Of a stretch of DNA of 64,000 nucleotides, positions 35,432 to 43,550 are shown piece after piece. Every line of letters begins with the position of its first letter. Position 1 is the first letter of the stretch. The stretch is from Bradyrhizobium barranii subsp. apii (GTDB lineage Bacteria; Pseudomonadota; Alphaproteobacteria; Rhizobiales; Xanthobacteraceae): NCBI RefSeq assembly GCF_011516635.5, contig NZ_CP096255.1, positions 8,443,501 to 8,507,500 on the forward strand. Reading direction: 5' to 3'. Made by a program: the position numbers and the translations under genes. A model generated the notes under the pieces. It was not told where the DNA came from. It made no database searches and saw nothing but the letters and a program-made list of their open reading frames with translations.

Positions 35432-36856
35432 ATGTCCGTCGCACAACTGGCAGTCCTGGACACCGGCTCCAACCGGACACTTGCCGAACGTCTGATCGAC
35501 CAGCTCGCCGACCGCATCGGCGGCCTCGGGGTCGAGCTCGCCGACATCGCCGGCAACGTCCAGGAAGTCGCAAACCGCGTCGCGAACCAGTCCGAACGGT
35601 TCCATCACCTCCAGGAGACGGCCGAGACGATGGTCTCGGCCAATCACGATATCGCCAACGCATCGCAGGCGGTGCAATCGACCGCATCGGCGGCGGTCGG
35701 CGAGATCGCGCAGTCGCGCGGCGCGGTCGACACCGCGGTCAGCCACATCTCCGAGCTCGTCGCAGCCGTGGAGCGGATCGAGGCGCGCCTGAGCGCGGTC
35801 GGCTCGGCGCTGGCGCAGGTGGCAAAAGTGTCCGGCTCGATCGAGGCGATCGCCAAGCAGACCAATTTGCTCGCGCTCAACGCCACCATCGAAGCGGCCC
35901 GCGCCGGCAATGCCGGCCGCGGTTTTGCGGTGGTGGCAAGCGAGGTCAAGAATCTCGCGGAGGCTACCCGTGCGGCCACGCATCAGATCTCTGACACCGT
36001 GCGCGATCTCGACGGCCAGATCGAAGGCCTGATCGGCGAGAGCAGCGACGCCTCGCAACGCGCCAAGACCGCCGGCGAAGGCGCCCAGCAGATCTCCGGC
36101 ATCATCTCGCGGGTCCAGCAGGGCTTTGCCTCGGTGGAAGCGGAGATCGACAGCGTCACGCGCGCCGCGACTTCCAATCTCGGCCATTGCGACACGGTCA
36201 TCAGCGAGCTCAACGAGCTCGCCAAGGGCGTCGACCTGTCCTCGCGCGATCTCAAGAACGCCGATCAGCGCGTGACAAAACTGCTCGACACGTCCGAAGC
36301 GCTGATCGCGATGATCGCCGACAGCGGCGTGGAGACATCGGATGCGCCGCTGATCCGCGTCGTCGTCGAGACCGCAAAGCGGATATCGGACGAGTTCGAG
36401 GCCGCAATCGAGCGCGGCGAGATCACGCTCGACCAGCTCATGGACGAGAACTACCGGGAAATCCCCGGCACCGATCCCAAGCAGTACAAGACCAGCTACG
36501 TCGACTTCACCGACCGCGTGCTGCCCACCATCCAGGACCCGATCCAGAAGTCCGATTCCCGCATCGTGTTCTGCGTCGCCTGGGCCAAGGGCGGCTATCT
36601 GCCGACCCACAACCCGAACTACCGCCTGCCGCAGGGCAAGGATCCCGTCTGGAACAACGCCAATTGCCGCAACCGCCGCCTGTTCAGCGACCGCGCGGTG
36701 AAGAAGGTCGCGGCCAACACAAAACCGTTCCTGCTCCAGACCTATCGCCGCGACATGGGCGGCGGACAGTTCGTGCTGATGAAGGACCTGTCCTCGCCGA
36801 TCGTGATCCGCGGCAAGCACTGGGGCGCCTTCCGGATGGGTTTTCGGCAGAGCTGA
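35432..36856 (+). CDS. Soluble methyl-accepting chemotaxis-like protein
   Basis: 474 residues, cytoplasmic. The coiled coil (~20-300) carries the MCP tip IAKQTNLLALNATIEAARAGNAGRGFAVVASEVKNLA. Residues ~320-474 share the C-terminal domain of the preceding protein: LDQLMDENYREIPGTDPKQY, GGYLPTHNPNY, WNNANCRNRRLFSD and RDMGGGQFVLMKDLSSPI, ending IRGKHWGAFRMGF. The PilZ-like segment is absent. The gene lies 108 bp downstream with GGAGGACTCTCAAAAC before its ATG. The two look like a tandem duplication with later domain gain or loss. Confidence 0.87.
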   Translation: MSVAQLAVLDTGSNRTLAERLIDQLADRIGGLGVELADIAGNVQEVANRVANQSERFHHLQETAETMVSANHDIANASQAVQSTASAAVGEIAQSRGAVDTAVSHISELVAAVERIEARLSAVGSALAQVAKVSGSIEAIAKQTNLLALNATIEAARAGNAGRGFAVVASEVKNLAEATRAATHQISDTVRDLDGQIEGLIGESSDASQRAKTAGEGAQQISGIISRVQQGFASVEAEIDSVTRAATSNLGHCDTVISELNELAKGVDLSSRDLKNADQRVTKLLDTSEALIAMIADSGVETSDAPLIRVVVETAKRISDEFEAAIERGEITLDQLMDENYREIPGTDPKQYKTSYVDFTDRVLPTIQDPIQKSDSRIVFCVAWAKGGYLPTHNPNYRLPQGKDPVWNNANCRNRRLFSDRAVKKVAANTKPFLLQTYRRDMGGGQFVLMKDLSSPIVIRGKHWGAFRMGFRQS

Positions 36857-36996
36857 CGCCCGCCGCGACGGCCGCGCCTGGCGTCCCTGAATCAAAAATC
36901 TGGAAAACAACCCCATGCACAGTAGGCGGGGCGTTGGGGAATCAATGGCTTGGATGCCTGATGAAGAGACTCACCTAGTGCGCCGACGAAGGTGCG

Positions 36997-37150
36997 TTCC
37001 CTCCCCCCTTGCGGGGGAGGGCTAGGGAGAGGGGTAGCTCAGGAAAAGGTACCGGTTTTTGGCGAGGCATCGGGCCTGCGTGTGAGCGACTCGAAAGAGT
37101 CCCCGTGTAGCACCCCTCTCCCTGCCCCTCCCCCGCAAGGGGGGAGGGAA
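36997..37150. repeat. Palindromic intergenic repeat, family A copy 2
   Basis: The left arm CCCTCCCCCCTTGCGGGGGAGGG and the right arm CCCCTCCCCCGCAAGGGGG are each self-complementary and complementary to one another. Between them are AGGGAGAGGGGT and ACCCCTCTCCCT, so the element can fold into nested stems around a unique ~70-bp centre. It differs in centre sequence from the other family-A copies. Confidence 0.7.
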
Positions 37151-37290
37151 CGGAGAGAGCTGTGCCTTGCCGTCCGCCGAGCCTGATCGGACTTCAACTC
37201 ATCACGCTGCACGCGTTGAATGTAGCCATTGCTCCGTCGGGCAAAATAGGCGCATAATGCCATTATTCCGAAATTTTCACTCTCCCCTTC

Positions 37291-37455
37291 GCTTCTCCCC
37301 TTGTGGGAGAAGGTGGCGCGAAGCGCTGGATGAGGGGTCTCTATCGGCGGGCAAAGCTGCTTCGGAATGAGAGGATCATACGCGGAGACAGACCCCTCAC
37401 CCGAGTGAGTCTGCGTCTACCGGTGTCGCTGCCCTCTCCCACAAGGGGAGAGGGC
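37291..37455. repeat. Palindromic intergenic repeat, family A copy 3
   Basis: The left arm CTTCTCCCCTTGTGGGAGAAG plus GTGGCGCGAAGCGCTGGATG is nearly identical to the copy at 27363-27514. The right arm is CCCTCTCCCACAAGGGGAGAGG. The centre is unrelated to that of copy 1 apart from the inner GATGAGGGGTCTC / GACCCCTCACCC pair. Confidence 0.75.
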
Positions 37456-37517
37456 ACAACAATGAGCCGTTGCAATTGATCCCGTGCCCGCGCTCGCCAC
37501 GGCCCGACTTTCCCAAT

Positions 37518-37766
37518 CGCACGAATTTCGTCATCGCATGAATTTCCGCATTCGCACGATCATCTGCGGCAATCAACGATGCGTGCGACGAAAATGCGTC
37601 ACAACATGACGATTATCATATCAATTAGCCCAATTCCGCTGCAGCGATCGCCGCACAAATTCGTGAACGTCATGGCCTGAGGCGTCGGCAGCGCAAATAT
37701 GCATCGCCGGAAATTCTGGCGCTTCATCGCTTCGCATCAGTATGATTATTGTCGCGCACGAATTCG
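37518..37766. promoter_or_regulatory. Array of CGCACGAATT-like sites upstream of the Mo-hydroxylase operon
   Basis: CGCACGAATTTCG (37518-37530), CGCATGAATTTCCG (37535-37547), CGCACAAATTCGTG (37652-37665) and CGCACGAATTCG (37755-37766) occur within 250 bp. All share CGCA(C/T)(G/A)AATT, with the last two partly palindromic around AATT. They lie in the leader/promoter region of the downstream operon. A repeated operator for an unknown regulator is one reading; nothing in the window encodes an obvious candidate. Confidence 0.35.
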
Positions 37767-37810
37767 CCGACTAGATCGCCGCAAGCGATCAAGCGAGCAA
37801 GGGGATGCTT

Positions 37811-38275
37811 ATGGCAACAACTCTCACCATCAACGGCGAAACCAAATCGTTCGACGCGCCGCCGGAAATGCCGCTGCTGTGGGTGCTGCGCGACATCCTC
37901 GGAATGACGGGCACGAAATTCGGCTGCGGCATCGCGCAATGCGGTGCCTGCACGGTGCATGTGGACGGCAAGGCCGTGCGCTCCTGCGTCCTGCCGGTCA
38001 GCGCGGTTGCGAACCGCGCCATCACCACCATCGAACATGTCGGCAATACGCCCGCAGGCGCGAAGGTGCAGAAAGCCTGGCTCGATCTCGAGGTGGTCCA
38101 GTGCGGCTATTGCCAGTCCGGCCAGATCATGGCGGCCGCCGCGCTACTGGCAACCACCTCTCATCCGGATGATTCCGACATCGACGCCGCGATGGCCGGC
38201 AACATCTGCCGCTGCGGCACCTATGTCCGCATCCGCGAGGCCATCAAGCAGGCCGCCAACGGCCGTCAGTCGTGA
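37811..38275 (+). CDS. (2Fe-2S) subunit of a molybdenum hydroxylase (IorA-like)
   Basis: 154 residues. The N-terminal plant-type ferredoxin domain has FGCGIAQCGACTVHVDGKAVRSC, and the C-terminal four-helix domain has QCGYCQSGQIM and GNICRCGTYVRIREAI, so all eight cluster cysteines are present. It relays electrons from the molybdenum site. I chose the ATG at 37811 because AAGGGG lies six bases upstream; the ATG at 37805 would sit directly on that site. It starts an operon with the large subunit and a cytochrome c. Confidence 0.92.
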   Translation: MATTLTINGETKSFDAPPEMPLLWVLRDILGMTGTKFGCGIAQCGACTVHVDGKAVRSCVLPVSAVANRAITTIEHVGNTPAGAKVQKAWLDLEVVQCGYCQSGQIMAAAALLATTSHPDDSDIDAAMAGNICRCGTYVRIREAIKQAANGRQS

Positions 38276-38283
38276 GGTCCGCC

Positions 38284-40449
38284 ATGAACGCACACAACAG
38301 CCTCTCCCGCCGAACGCTTCTGACCGGCGGTGTGGCGACCGGTTTCCTGCTCGCCTTTCACCTGCCCCTACGGGCCGCCGTCAACGAGCCGGAGCAGCCG
38401 AAGGATACGACCGACGGCAAGTTCGCGCCCAACGCCTTCATCCGTATCGACGAGACCGGCCAGACCACGCTGATCATGCCGCAGGTGGAGATGGGTCAGG
38501 GCATCTACACCTCGATCTCGATGGTTCTGGCCGAAGAGCTCGACGCCGATTGGGCAAAGGTCGGGGTGTTGCACGCGCCGCCAAACGACAAGTTCTACGC
38601 CAATCCCGCCTTCGGACTGCAGGCGACGGGTGGTTCGACGTCGATCCGCGCCTGGTGGAAGCCGCTACGCGAAGCGGGTGCCAGCGCGCGCGCGATGCTG
38701 GTGCAGGCCGCCGCCGCGCAATGGCAGGTCGAGCCCGCGAGTTGCACGACGTCCAAGGGCGAAGTCATCCATGCGGCAAGCGGCCGCAAGCTCGGCTATG
38801 GTGAGCTCGCGCTGGCGGCACAGAGCCAGACACCGCCGAAGGATGTCCCGGTCAAGGACCCCAAGGACTTCGTCCTCATAGGCCAACCGCTGAAGCGGCT
38901 GGATACACCGGACAAGGTCAACGGCAAAGTCGTCTACGGCATCGACGCGATCCTGCCCAACATGAAGATTGCCGCGATCGCCAATTGCCCGGTGTTCGGC
39001 GGCAAGGTCGGCAAGGTCGATGACAGCGCAGCGATGAAAGTCGCCGGCGTGCGCAAGGTCGTCGTGCTCGACGACGCCGTCGCCGTGATCGGCGATCACA
39101 TGTGGGCTGCCAAGGGTCTCGAAGCGCTCAAGATCGAGTGGAACGAAGGACCGAACGCCAAGATCTCGACCAAGGACATCTGGGAGGATTTACGCAAGGC
39201 CAGCGAGAAGGATGGCGCGATCGCGAAATCCGTCGGCGACATCGCCAAGGGGCTTGCCAGCGGAGACAAGTTCGAGGCGAGCTTCGAACTGCCGTTCCTC
39301 GCGCATGCCTCGATGGAGCCGATCAACGCCACCGTTCACGTCAGGCCGGATGCCTGCGAGATCTGGACCGGCACACAAATCATGACGCGCGTGCAGTCGG
39401 AGGCGGCGAAGGCCGCCGGCCTTCCCGTCGAGAAGGTGATCGTCAACCAGCACCTGCTCGGCGGCGGTTTCGGCCGCAAGCTCGAACCCGACATGGTGGT
39501 TGCGGCGGTCAAGATCGCCAAGCAGGTCGACTATCCCGTCAAGGTGATATGGACCCGCGAGGAGGACATCCAGCACGACGTCTACCGCCCGGTCTATCGC
39601 GACCAGGTCAATGCGACCCTGGTCGACGGCAAGGTGGCGGCCTGGAAGTACAAGATCGCAGGTTCTGCGGTGATTGCCCGCTGGCTGCCGCCAGCGTTCC
39701 AGAAGGGCGTCGATATCGACGCGGTCGACGCCGCCGTGGAGACGCCCTACGACTTTCCCAACTTCCACGTCGAATATGTCCGTGCCGAGCCACCGGCTGT
39801 GCCGACCGGCTTCTGGCGCGGTGTCGGCCCGAACAACAATGTGTTCGCGTTCGAATGCGCGCTGGACGAACTTGCGCGCAAGGCCGGCAAGGATCCGGTC
39901 GAATTCCGAAGGTCGATGCTGACCAAGACTCCGCGTGCGCTCGCGGTGCTCAACCTTGCCGCGGAGAAATCCGGCTGGGGCCAACCGCTGCCGGCCCGCG
40001 TTGGCCGTGGCGTCTGCCTGCAGCCATCGTTTGCGAGCTTCCTCGCAACTGTTGTGGAAGCCGAGATCGACGACATCGGCGAGATCACGCTGCGCCGCAT
40101 CACCTCGGTGGTCGACACCGGCATCGCGGTCAACCCCGATACGATCAAGGCGCAGATCGAGGGCGGGCTGATCTTCGGCCTCACCGCTGCGCTCTATGGC
40201 GAGATCACCATCGACAAGGGCCGCGTGCAGCAATCGAACTTCCACGACTACCGCATGATGCGCATCAACGAGACGCCGAAGATCGAGGTCATCGTCGTCA
40301 AGAGCGGCGAAGCGCCCGGCGGCATCGGCGAAGCCGGCGTCAACGCCGGACCACCGGCCCTGCGCAACGCGATCTACGCCGCAACCGGCGTGGCGCTGCG
40401 GCGCCTGCCGATCGACCGGAAACTTCTGGCTGCGGGGAAGAAGGCATGA
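38284..40449 (+). CDS. Molybdopterin-binding large subunit of xanthine-oxidase family (IorB-like), Tat-exported
   Basis: 721 residues. The N-terminus SRRTLLTGGVATGFLLAF is a twin-arginine signal, so the enzyme is periplasmic, unlike cytosolic xanthine dehydrogenase. Family features include VEMGQGIYTSISMVLAEELDADW, GGGFGRKLEPDMVVAAVKIA and, near the C-terminus, GEAPGGIGEAGVNAGPPAL with the catalytic glutamate. It hydroxylates an aldehyde or an N-heterocycle such as isoquinoline or nicotinate; the substrate cannot be read. The ATG at 38284 has GAGG six bases before it; GTG 38272 is less likely. Confidence 0.92.
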   Translation: MNAHNSLSRRTLLTGGVATGFLLAFHLPLRAAVNEPEQPKDTTDGKFAPNAFIRIDETGQTTLIMPQVEMGQGIYTSISMVLAEELDADWAKVGVLHAPPNDKFYANPAFGLQATGGSTSIRAWWKPLREAGASARAMLVQAAAAQWQVEPASCTTSKGEVIHAASGRKLGYGELALAAQSQTPPKDVPVKDPKDFVLIGQPLKRLDTPDKVNGKVVYGIDAILPNMKIAAIANCPVFGGKVGKVDDSAAMKVAGVRKVVVLDDAVAVIGDHMWAAKGLEALKIEWNEGPNAKISTKDIWEDLRKASEKDGAIAKSVGDIAKGLASGDKFEASFELPFLAHASMEPINATVHVRPDACEIWTGTQIMTRVQSEAAKAAGLPVEKVIVNQHLLGGGFGRKLEPDMVVAAVKIAKQVDYPVKVIWTREEDIQHDVYRPVYRDQVNATLVDGKVAAWKYKIAGSAVIARWLPPAFQKGVDIDAVDAAVETPYDFPNFHVEYVRAEPPAVPTGFWRGVGPNNNVFAFECALDELARKAGKDPVEFRRSMLTKTPRALAVLNLAAEKSGWGQPLPARVGRGVCLQPSFASFLATVVEAEIDDIGEITLRRITSVVDTGIAVNPDTIKAQIEGGLIFGLTAALYGEITIDKGRVQQSNFHDYRMMRINETPKIEVIVVKSGEAPGGIGEAGVNAGPPALRNAIYAATGVALRRLPIDRKLLAAGKKA

Positions 40450-41789
40450 GCGGCAAGATGCGTATCCTCACAAGCCTGGTCGTGATCGCCATCGTCGTGG
40501 CGGCGCTCGGCGTCTGGATCATCCGTGGGCCCGGTCCGCTCGACTTCGCCGGCGGCACCAAAGTGGCGCTGGCCGATTATCGCGCAGGCAAGCCGACCGG
40601 CGTGCCGGCAAAGCTGGAGAAGGCAAGCCTGGTCGAGCGCGGCGAGTATCTCGCGAAGGCCGCCGACTGCATGGTCTGCCACACCAAGCCCGGCGAGAAG
40701 GAATATTCCGGTGGGCTCGGCTTCAAGCTGCCGTTCGGCACGCTCTATTCGACCAACATCACGCCGGACAAGGACACCGGCATCGGCAATTACAGCGACC
40801 AGGATTTCCTCAACGCGGTCCAGCGCGGCACGCGTCATGACGGCGCGCGGCTCTATCCGGCCATGCCCTACACGTCCTACACCTACATGACGGACGAGGA
40901 CGTGCTGGCGGTGAAGGCCTATCTGTTCAGCCTGCCGGCAGTGCGCGCGAAAGCGCCCGACAACACGCTGTCGTTCCCGTTCAACCAGCGCTGGGCGATG
41001 ATCTTCTGGTCGGCCGTGTTCAATCCGGACACGCGCTTCACGCCGGATACCTCGAAGAGCCCGGAGTGGAACAGAGGTGCGTATCTCGCCGAAGCGCTGG
41101 CGCATTGCGGCGAGTGCCACACGCCGCGCAATCTCGGCTTTGCGCTCGACAACCGCAAGAAGTTCGGCGGCGCGATCACGGCCGGCTGGCGCGCTTTCAA
41201 CATCTCCTCCGACAAGGCCACCGGCCTCGGCAATTGGCGCGACGAGGACCTGATCTCGTATCTCTCGCTCGGCCACGCGCCGGGCCACGGCTCGGCCTCG
41301 GGTCCGATGGGCGAAGCGGTCGATCGCAGCTTCAGCCAGTTCGCTCCCGAAGACATCCGCGCGGTCGTCGCCTATCTGCGCAGCGTGCCGCCGGTGGCCT
41401 CGCCCGACCTGCCTGCCACCACGGCGCCGGCCGCGCCCGCCTCGCACAAGGACGGCGTCACGGCCGACGCACGCGGCAAGATGGTGTTCGCCAGCGCCTG
41501 CGCCAGCTGCCACGGCTGGAGCGGCGAGAGCCCGGTCTCGCCGATGGCGACGCTGACCGGCACCTGGGCCGTCAACGACCCCGCCGCCACCAACGTCGCG
41601 CAGATCGTGCTGTCAGGCACCAAGCGGCATACGCCGGATGGCGCTCTCTCGATGCCGGCATTCGGCGATGCGTATAGCGACGACGAGATCGCGGCGGTGG
41701 CGAACTACGTCACGGCACGGTTCGGCACGAAGGGCTCGAAGCTGACGGCGAAGGATGTTGCGGAGCTGCGGGAGCAGACGGCGGAGTAG
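40446..41789 (+). CDS. Membrane-anchored tri-haem cytochrome c
   Basis: 447 residues. An N-terminal hydrophobic anchor (ILTSLVVIAIVVAALGVWII) is followed by three CxxCH haem sites: CMVCH (~residue 77), CGECH (~residue 222) and CASCH (~residue 355). It is the electron acceptor of the periplasmic molybdenum hydroxylase and passes electrons to the respiratory chain. The same three-haem layout occurs in alcohol/aldehyde dehydrogenase cytochrome subunits. Its ATG overlaps the stop of the large subunit (40446-40449), which fixes the start; the frame upstream is a shadow. Confidence 0.92.
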   Translation: MSGKMRILTSLVVIAIVVAALGVWIIRGPGPLDFAGGTKVALADYRAGKPTGVPAKLEKASLVERGEYLAKAADCMVCHTKPGEKEYSGGLGFKLPFGTLYSTNITPDKDTGIGNYSDQDFLNAVQRGTRHDGARLYPAMPYTSYTYMTDEDVLAVKAYLFSLPAVRAKAPDNTLSFPFNQRWAMIFWSAVFNPDTRFTPDTSKSPEWNRGAYLAEALAHCGECHTPRNLGFALDNRKKFGGAITAGWRAFNISSDKATGLGNWRDEDLISYLSLGHAPGHGSASGPMGEAVDRSFSQFAPEDIRAVVAYLRSVPPVASPDLPATTAPAAPASHKDGVTADARGKMVFASACASCHGWSGESPVSPMATLTGTWAVNDPAATNVAQIVLSGTKRHTPDGALSMPAFGDAYSDDEIAAVANYVTARFGTKGSKLTAKDVAELREQTAE

Positions 41790-41796
41790 TCGTCCG

Positions 41797-43143
41797 TTAA
41801 GAATCCGAATTGAGCGGGATGGGACATGTGAACGTGCGCCATATCCGGATCAGGAACAGGTCCAAGAAATCTCTCAGCCAGGCGAGGATGCGGCGGAAGT
41901 TGTGGCCTACGGCGGAGAGGACGACGTTGGCGGCGTCTCCTGCGCGGCCTTTGAGGTAGCAGCGCCCGAGGTGACCTTCGGCCTTCAGGTGTCCGATGAT
42001 GGGCTCGATGGCGGATCGGCGGCGCAACTCGCGCTTGATGATCCCGAAGACGCCGCGCTTCTGGCCGGAGATGAAGACGCGACGTGGATTTTGAGCGTCG
42101 TGGCCGCGATACCCCTTGTCGACATAGGCCCGCTCGATCGGACAGCCGGTGAGTGCCTCGGTGCGGTCGATGACGTCGCGCAGGGTGTGACCGTCATACG
42201 GATTATCGGGCAGCGCCCTGACGTGTAGCACGAACAGACCGCCGGGAGCTCGGCGGTTGTTGGTGACGATGGAAGCCTTGACGCCGAACTCGTACGGCGC
42301 GGAGGCCTTGCCCTTGCCGATGCACTCCACCTCCGGGGCATGGAAAGAATAAAGCTTCCAGCCGCGTTGGCGCTGCTGCTGCGAGCGGATCTGGCTGGCC
42401 CGGCCAAGCGGAAGGGCGAACGCCTCCTCCAGGGCTGGCTGGCCGTCGATCTTGCGGCGGATATCGCGGATGATCCGGCCGAGCCTTGAGCGCAGGATAC
42501 GCAACTGCCGCTGATGCCGCCTGAATTGTTTGGCATGGGCGTAGCGGCCCGCCATCATCGCGGCGGCCTTGGCGATCCGAGAATAGGACTGCCGCAGCCT
42601 GACGCCGTGCCTTCTCGCCAGGCGATTGAGCCCCTTGATGGCCGCATGCAGCAGCTTGGCGTCGGTCGGAAAGGTGATGGCCTTTGGCTGCACCGTGGTA
42701 TCGACCGTGACCCGCTTGAGGTCCTGGCCGCGTAACGCGCCGGCCTCGTGCGCCACCCGCAGGCTCTCGGCCAGCAGCAGTTCCAGCTTGTCGCCGAGCC
42801 GCTTGCGCCAATGGCTCAGGTCCGATCGCTCGTGCGGGAAGGCGTGCTGGAAGAACTCTTCGCCGGTGAAGTACTGGAAATACGGGTCGTGGACCCAGCG
42901 CTCGCAAATCCCCTCATCGGACAGCCCGTAAATCTGCTTGAGCAACAGCAGCCCGATCATGAAGCGGGTCTCGATCCCCGGCCGGCCGTTCTCGCTGTAG
43001 AGCGGCGCGATCTCGCCGTCGATCCAGTCCCAATCGATCTTGCCGGCCAACAGAACCAGCTCGTGCTTCAGATTGATGATCTGGTCCAGCCGCGCCCGGA
43101 ACAGGTCGTTCGATCCCGTCGTCTTGTGCTTCTTCGGTCGCAT
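41797..43143 (-). mobile_element. IS5-like insertion sequence (core; ends not defined)
   Basis: The region is a single transposase gene of about 1.35 kb directly after the cytochrome gene. I looked for inverted terminal repeats between 41785-41830 and 43144-43290 and found only short partial matches (such as AGAATCC against AGATTCC), so the boundaries are not claimed. It begins the mobile-element island that runs to about 48.8 kb. Confidence 0.7.
41797..43143 (-). CDS. IS5-family-like DDE transposase
   Basis: 448 residues. The DDE triad can be placed at D in RVTVDTTVQPKAITFPTD, D in RAYVDKGYRGHDA, and E in RRRSAIEPIIGHLKAEGHLGRC. The N-terminal domain has NGRPGIETRFMIGLLLLKQIYGLSDEGICERW, typical of IS5/IS1182-type enzymes. 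It looks intact. The exact subgroup needs ISfinder. A GAGG-containing stretch precedes its ATG. Confidence 0.88.
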   Translation of the reverse strand: MRPKKHKTTGSNDLFRARLDQIINLKHELVLLAGKIDWDWIDGEIAPLYSENGRPGIETRFMIGLLLLKQIYGLSDEGICERWVHDPYFQYFTGEEFFQHAFPHERSDLSHWRKRLGDKLELLLAESLRVAHEAGALRGQDLKRVTVDTTVQPKAITFPTDAKLLHAAIKGLNRLARRHGVRLRQSYSRIAKAAAMMAGRYAHAKQFRRHQRQLRILRSRLGRIIRDIRRKIDGQPALEEAFALPLGRASQIRSQQQRQRGWKLYSFHAPEVECIGKGKASAPYEFGVKASIVTNNRRAPGGLFVLHVRALPDNPYDGHTLRDVIDRTEALTGCPIERAYVDKGYRGHDAQNPRRVFISGQKRGVFGIIKRELRRRSAIEPIIGHLKAEGHLGRCYLKGRAGDAANVVLSAVGHNFRRILAWLRDFLDLFLIRIWRTFTCPIPLNSDS

Positions 43144-43550
43144 CGTCCCCTCCGATGCAACACAGAATCATGGTCCGCTGCGAAAGGGAATCTGGAGGGT
43201 TCTGTGAGGTCGCGCTCACGCGAGGGCGCGGCAGGCGCTTATGACGCGACCTCATTGAAGCCGGATTGAACGAAGGCGCGGGAGGCTATTCGCGGTTTTG
43301 CAGCTATGGGGATTGTTCGAGATCGCCATGCCCGATCTGCTGGCTCGGCGCGTGAGGCAGAGACACAGGAGTGCGCATCCTGGAAGAGTTGAGATCAGAC
43401 GCGCTTCGCCTGAGATCGCGATAGGCCTTTTGCTGCATCGGACGGTTGTTGTCGCGCAGTGTGACAGCACGGATTCGACATCGTCCGCGATGATCGAGAC
43501 GCTGGGAGCGAAATGACGAATGATGATCGTCGTGCACGACATGACTTGGC
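43144..43550. other. Gene-free region between the IS5-like and IS91-type transposases
   Basis: About 400 bp that must contain the right end of the IS5-like element and the terminal part of the IS91-type element. No gene is supported. GAAC at 43268-43271 is a possible GTTC/GAAC-type IS91 terminus, but I cannot confirm it. Confidence 0.4.

Larger units (their letters stand above)
36857..37810. other. 950-bp gene-free region with repeats
   Basis: No gene is supported here. It holds two family-A palindromic repeats (36997-37150 and 37291-37455), listed separately. It also holds a stretch at 37518-37766 with four copies of a CGCA(C/T)(G/A)AATT motif just upstream of the molybdenum hydroxylase operon, also listed separately. 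The short open frames in it are low-complexity readings of the repeats. Confidence 0.7.

Noticed and set aside
35354..36916. A 520-residue frame antisense to the second chemoreceptor
   Set aside because: Antisense to a clear MCP gene and rich in Arg/Asp/Gly with no domain.
36997..37455. CRISPR-like pair of repeats
   Set aside because: The two units are palindromic elements of the same family with different arms and a large irregular gap; there are no regular spacers and no cas genes.
39102..40445. N-terminal extension of the cytochrome c frame
   Set aside because: It is an out-of-frame reading of the molybdenum subunit; the ATGA overlap at 40446 and the membrane anchor mark the real start.
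41785..41830. Terminal inverted repeat of the IS5-like element
   Set aside because: Only 6-7 bases match (with a mismatch) between the two sides, too little to define an end.
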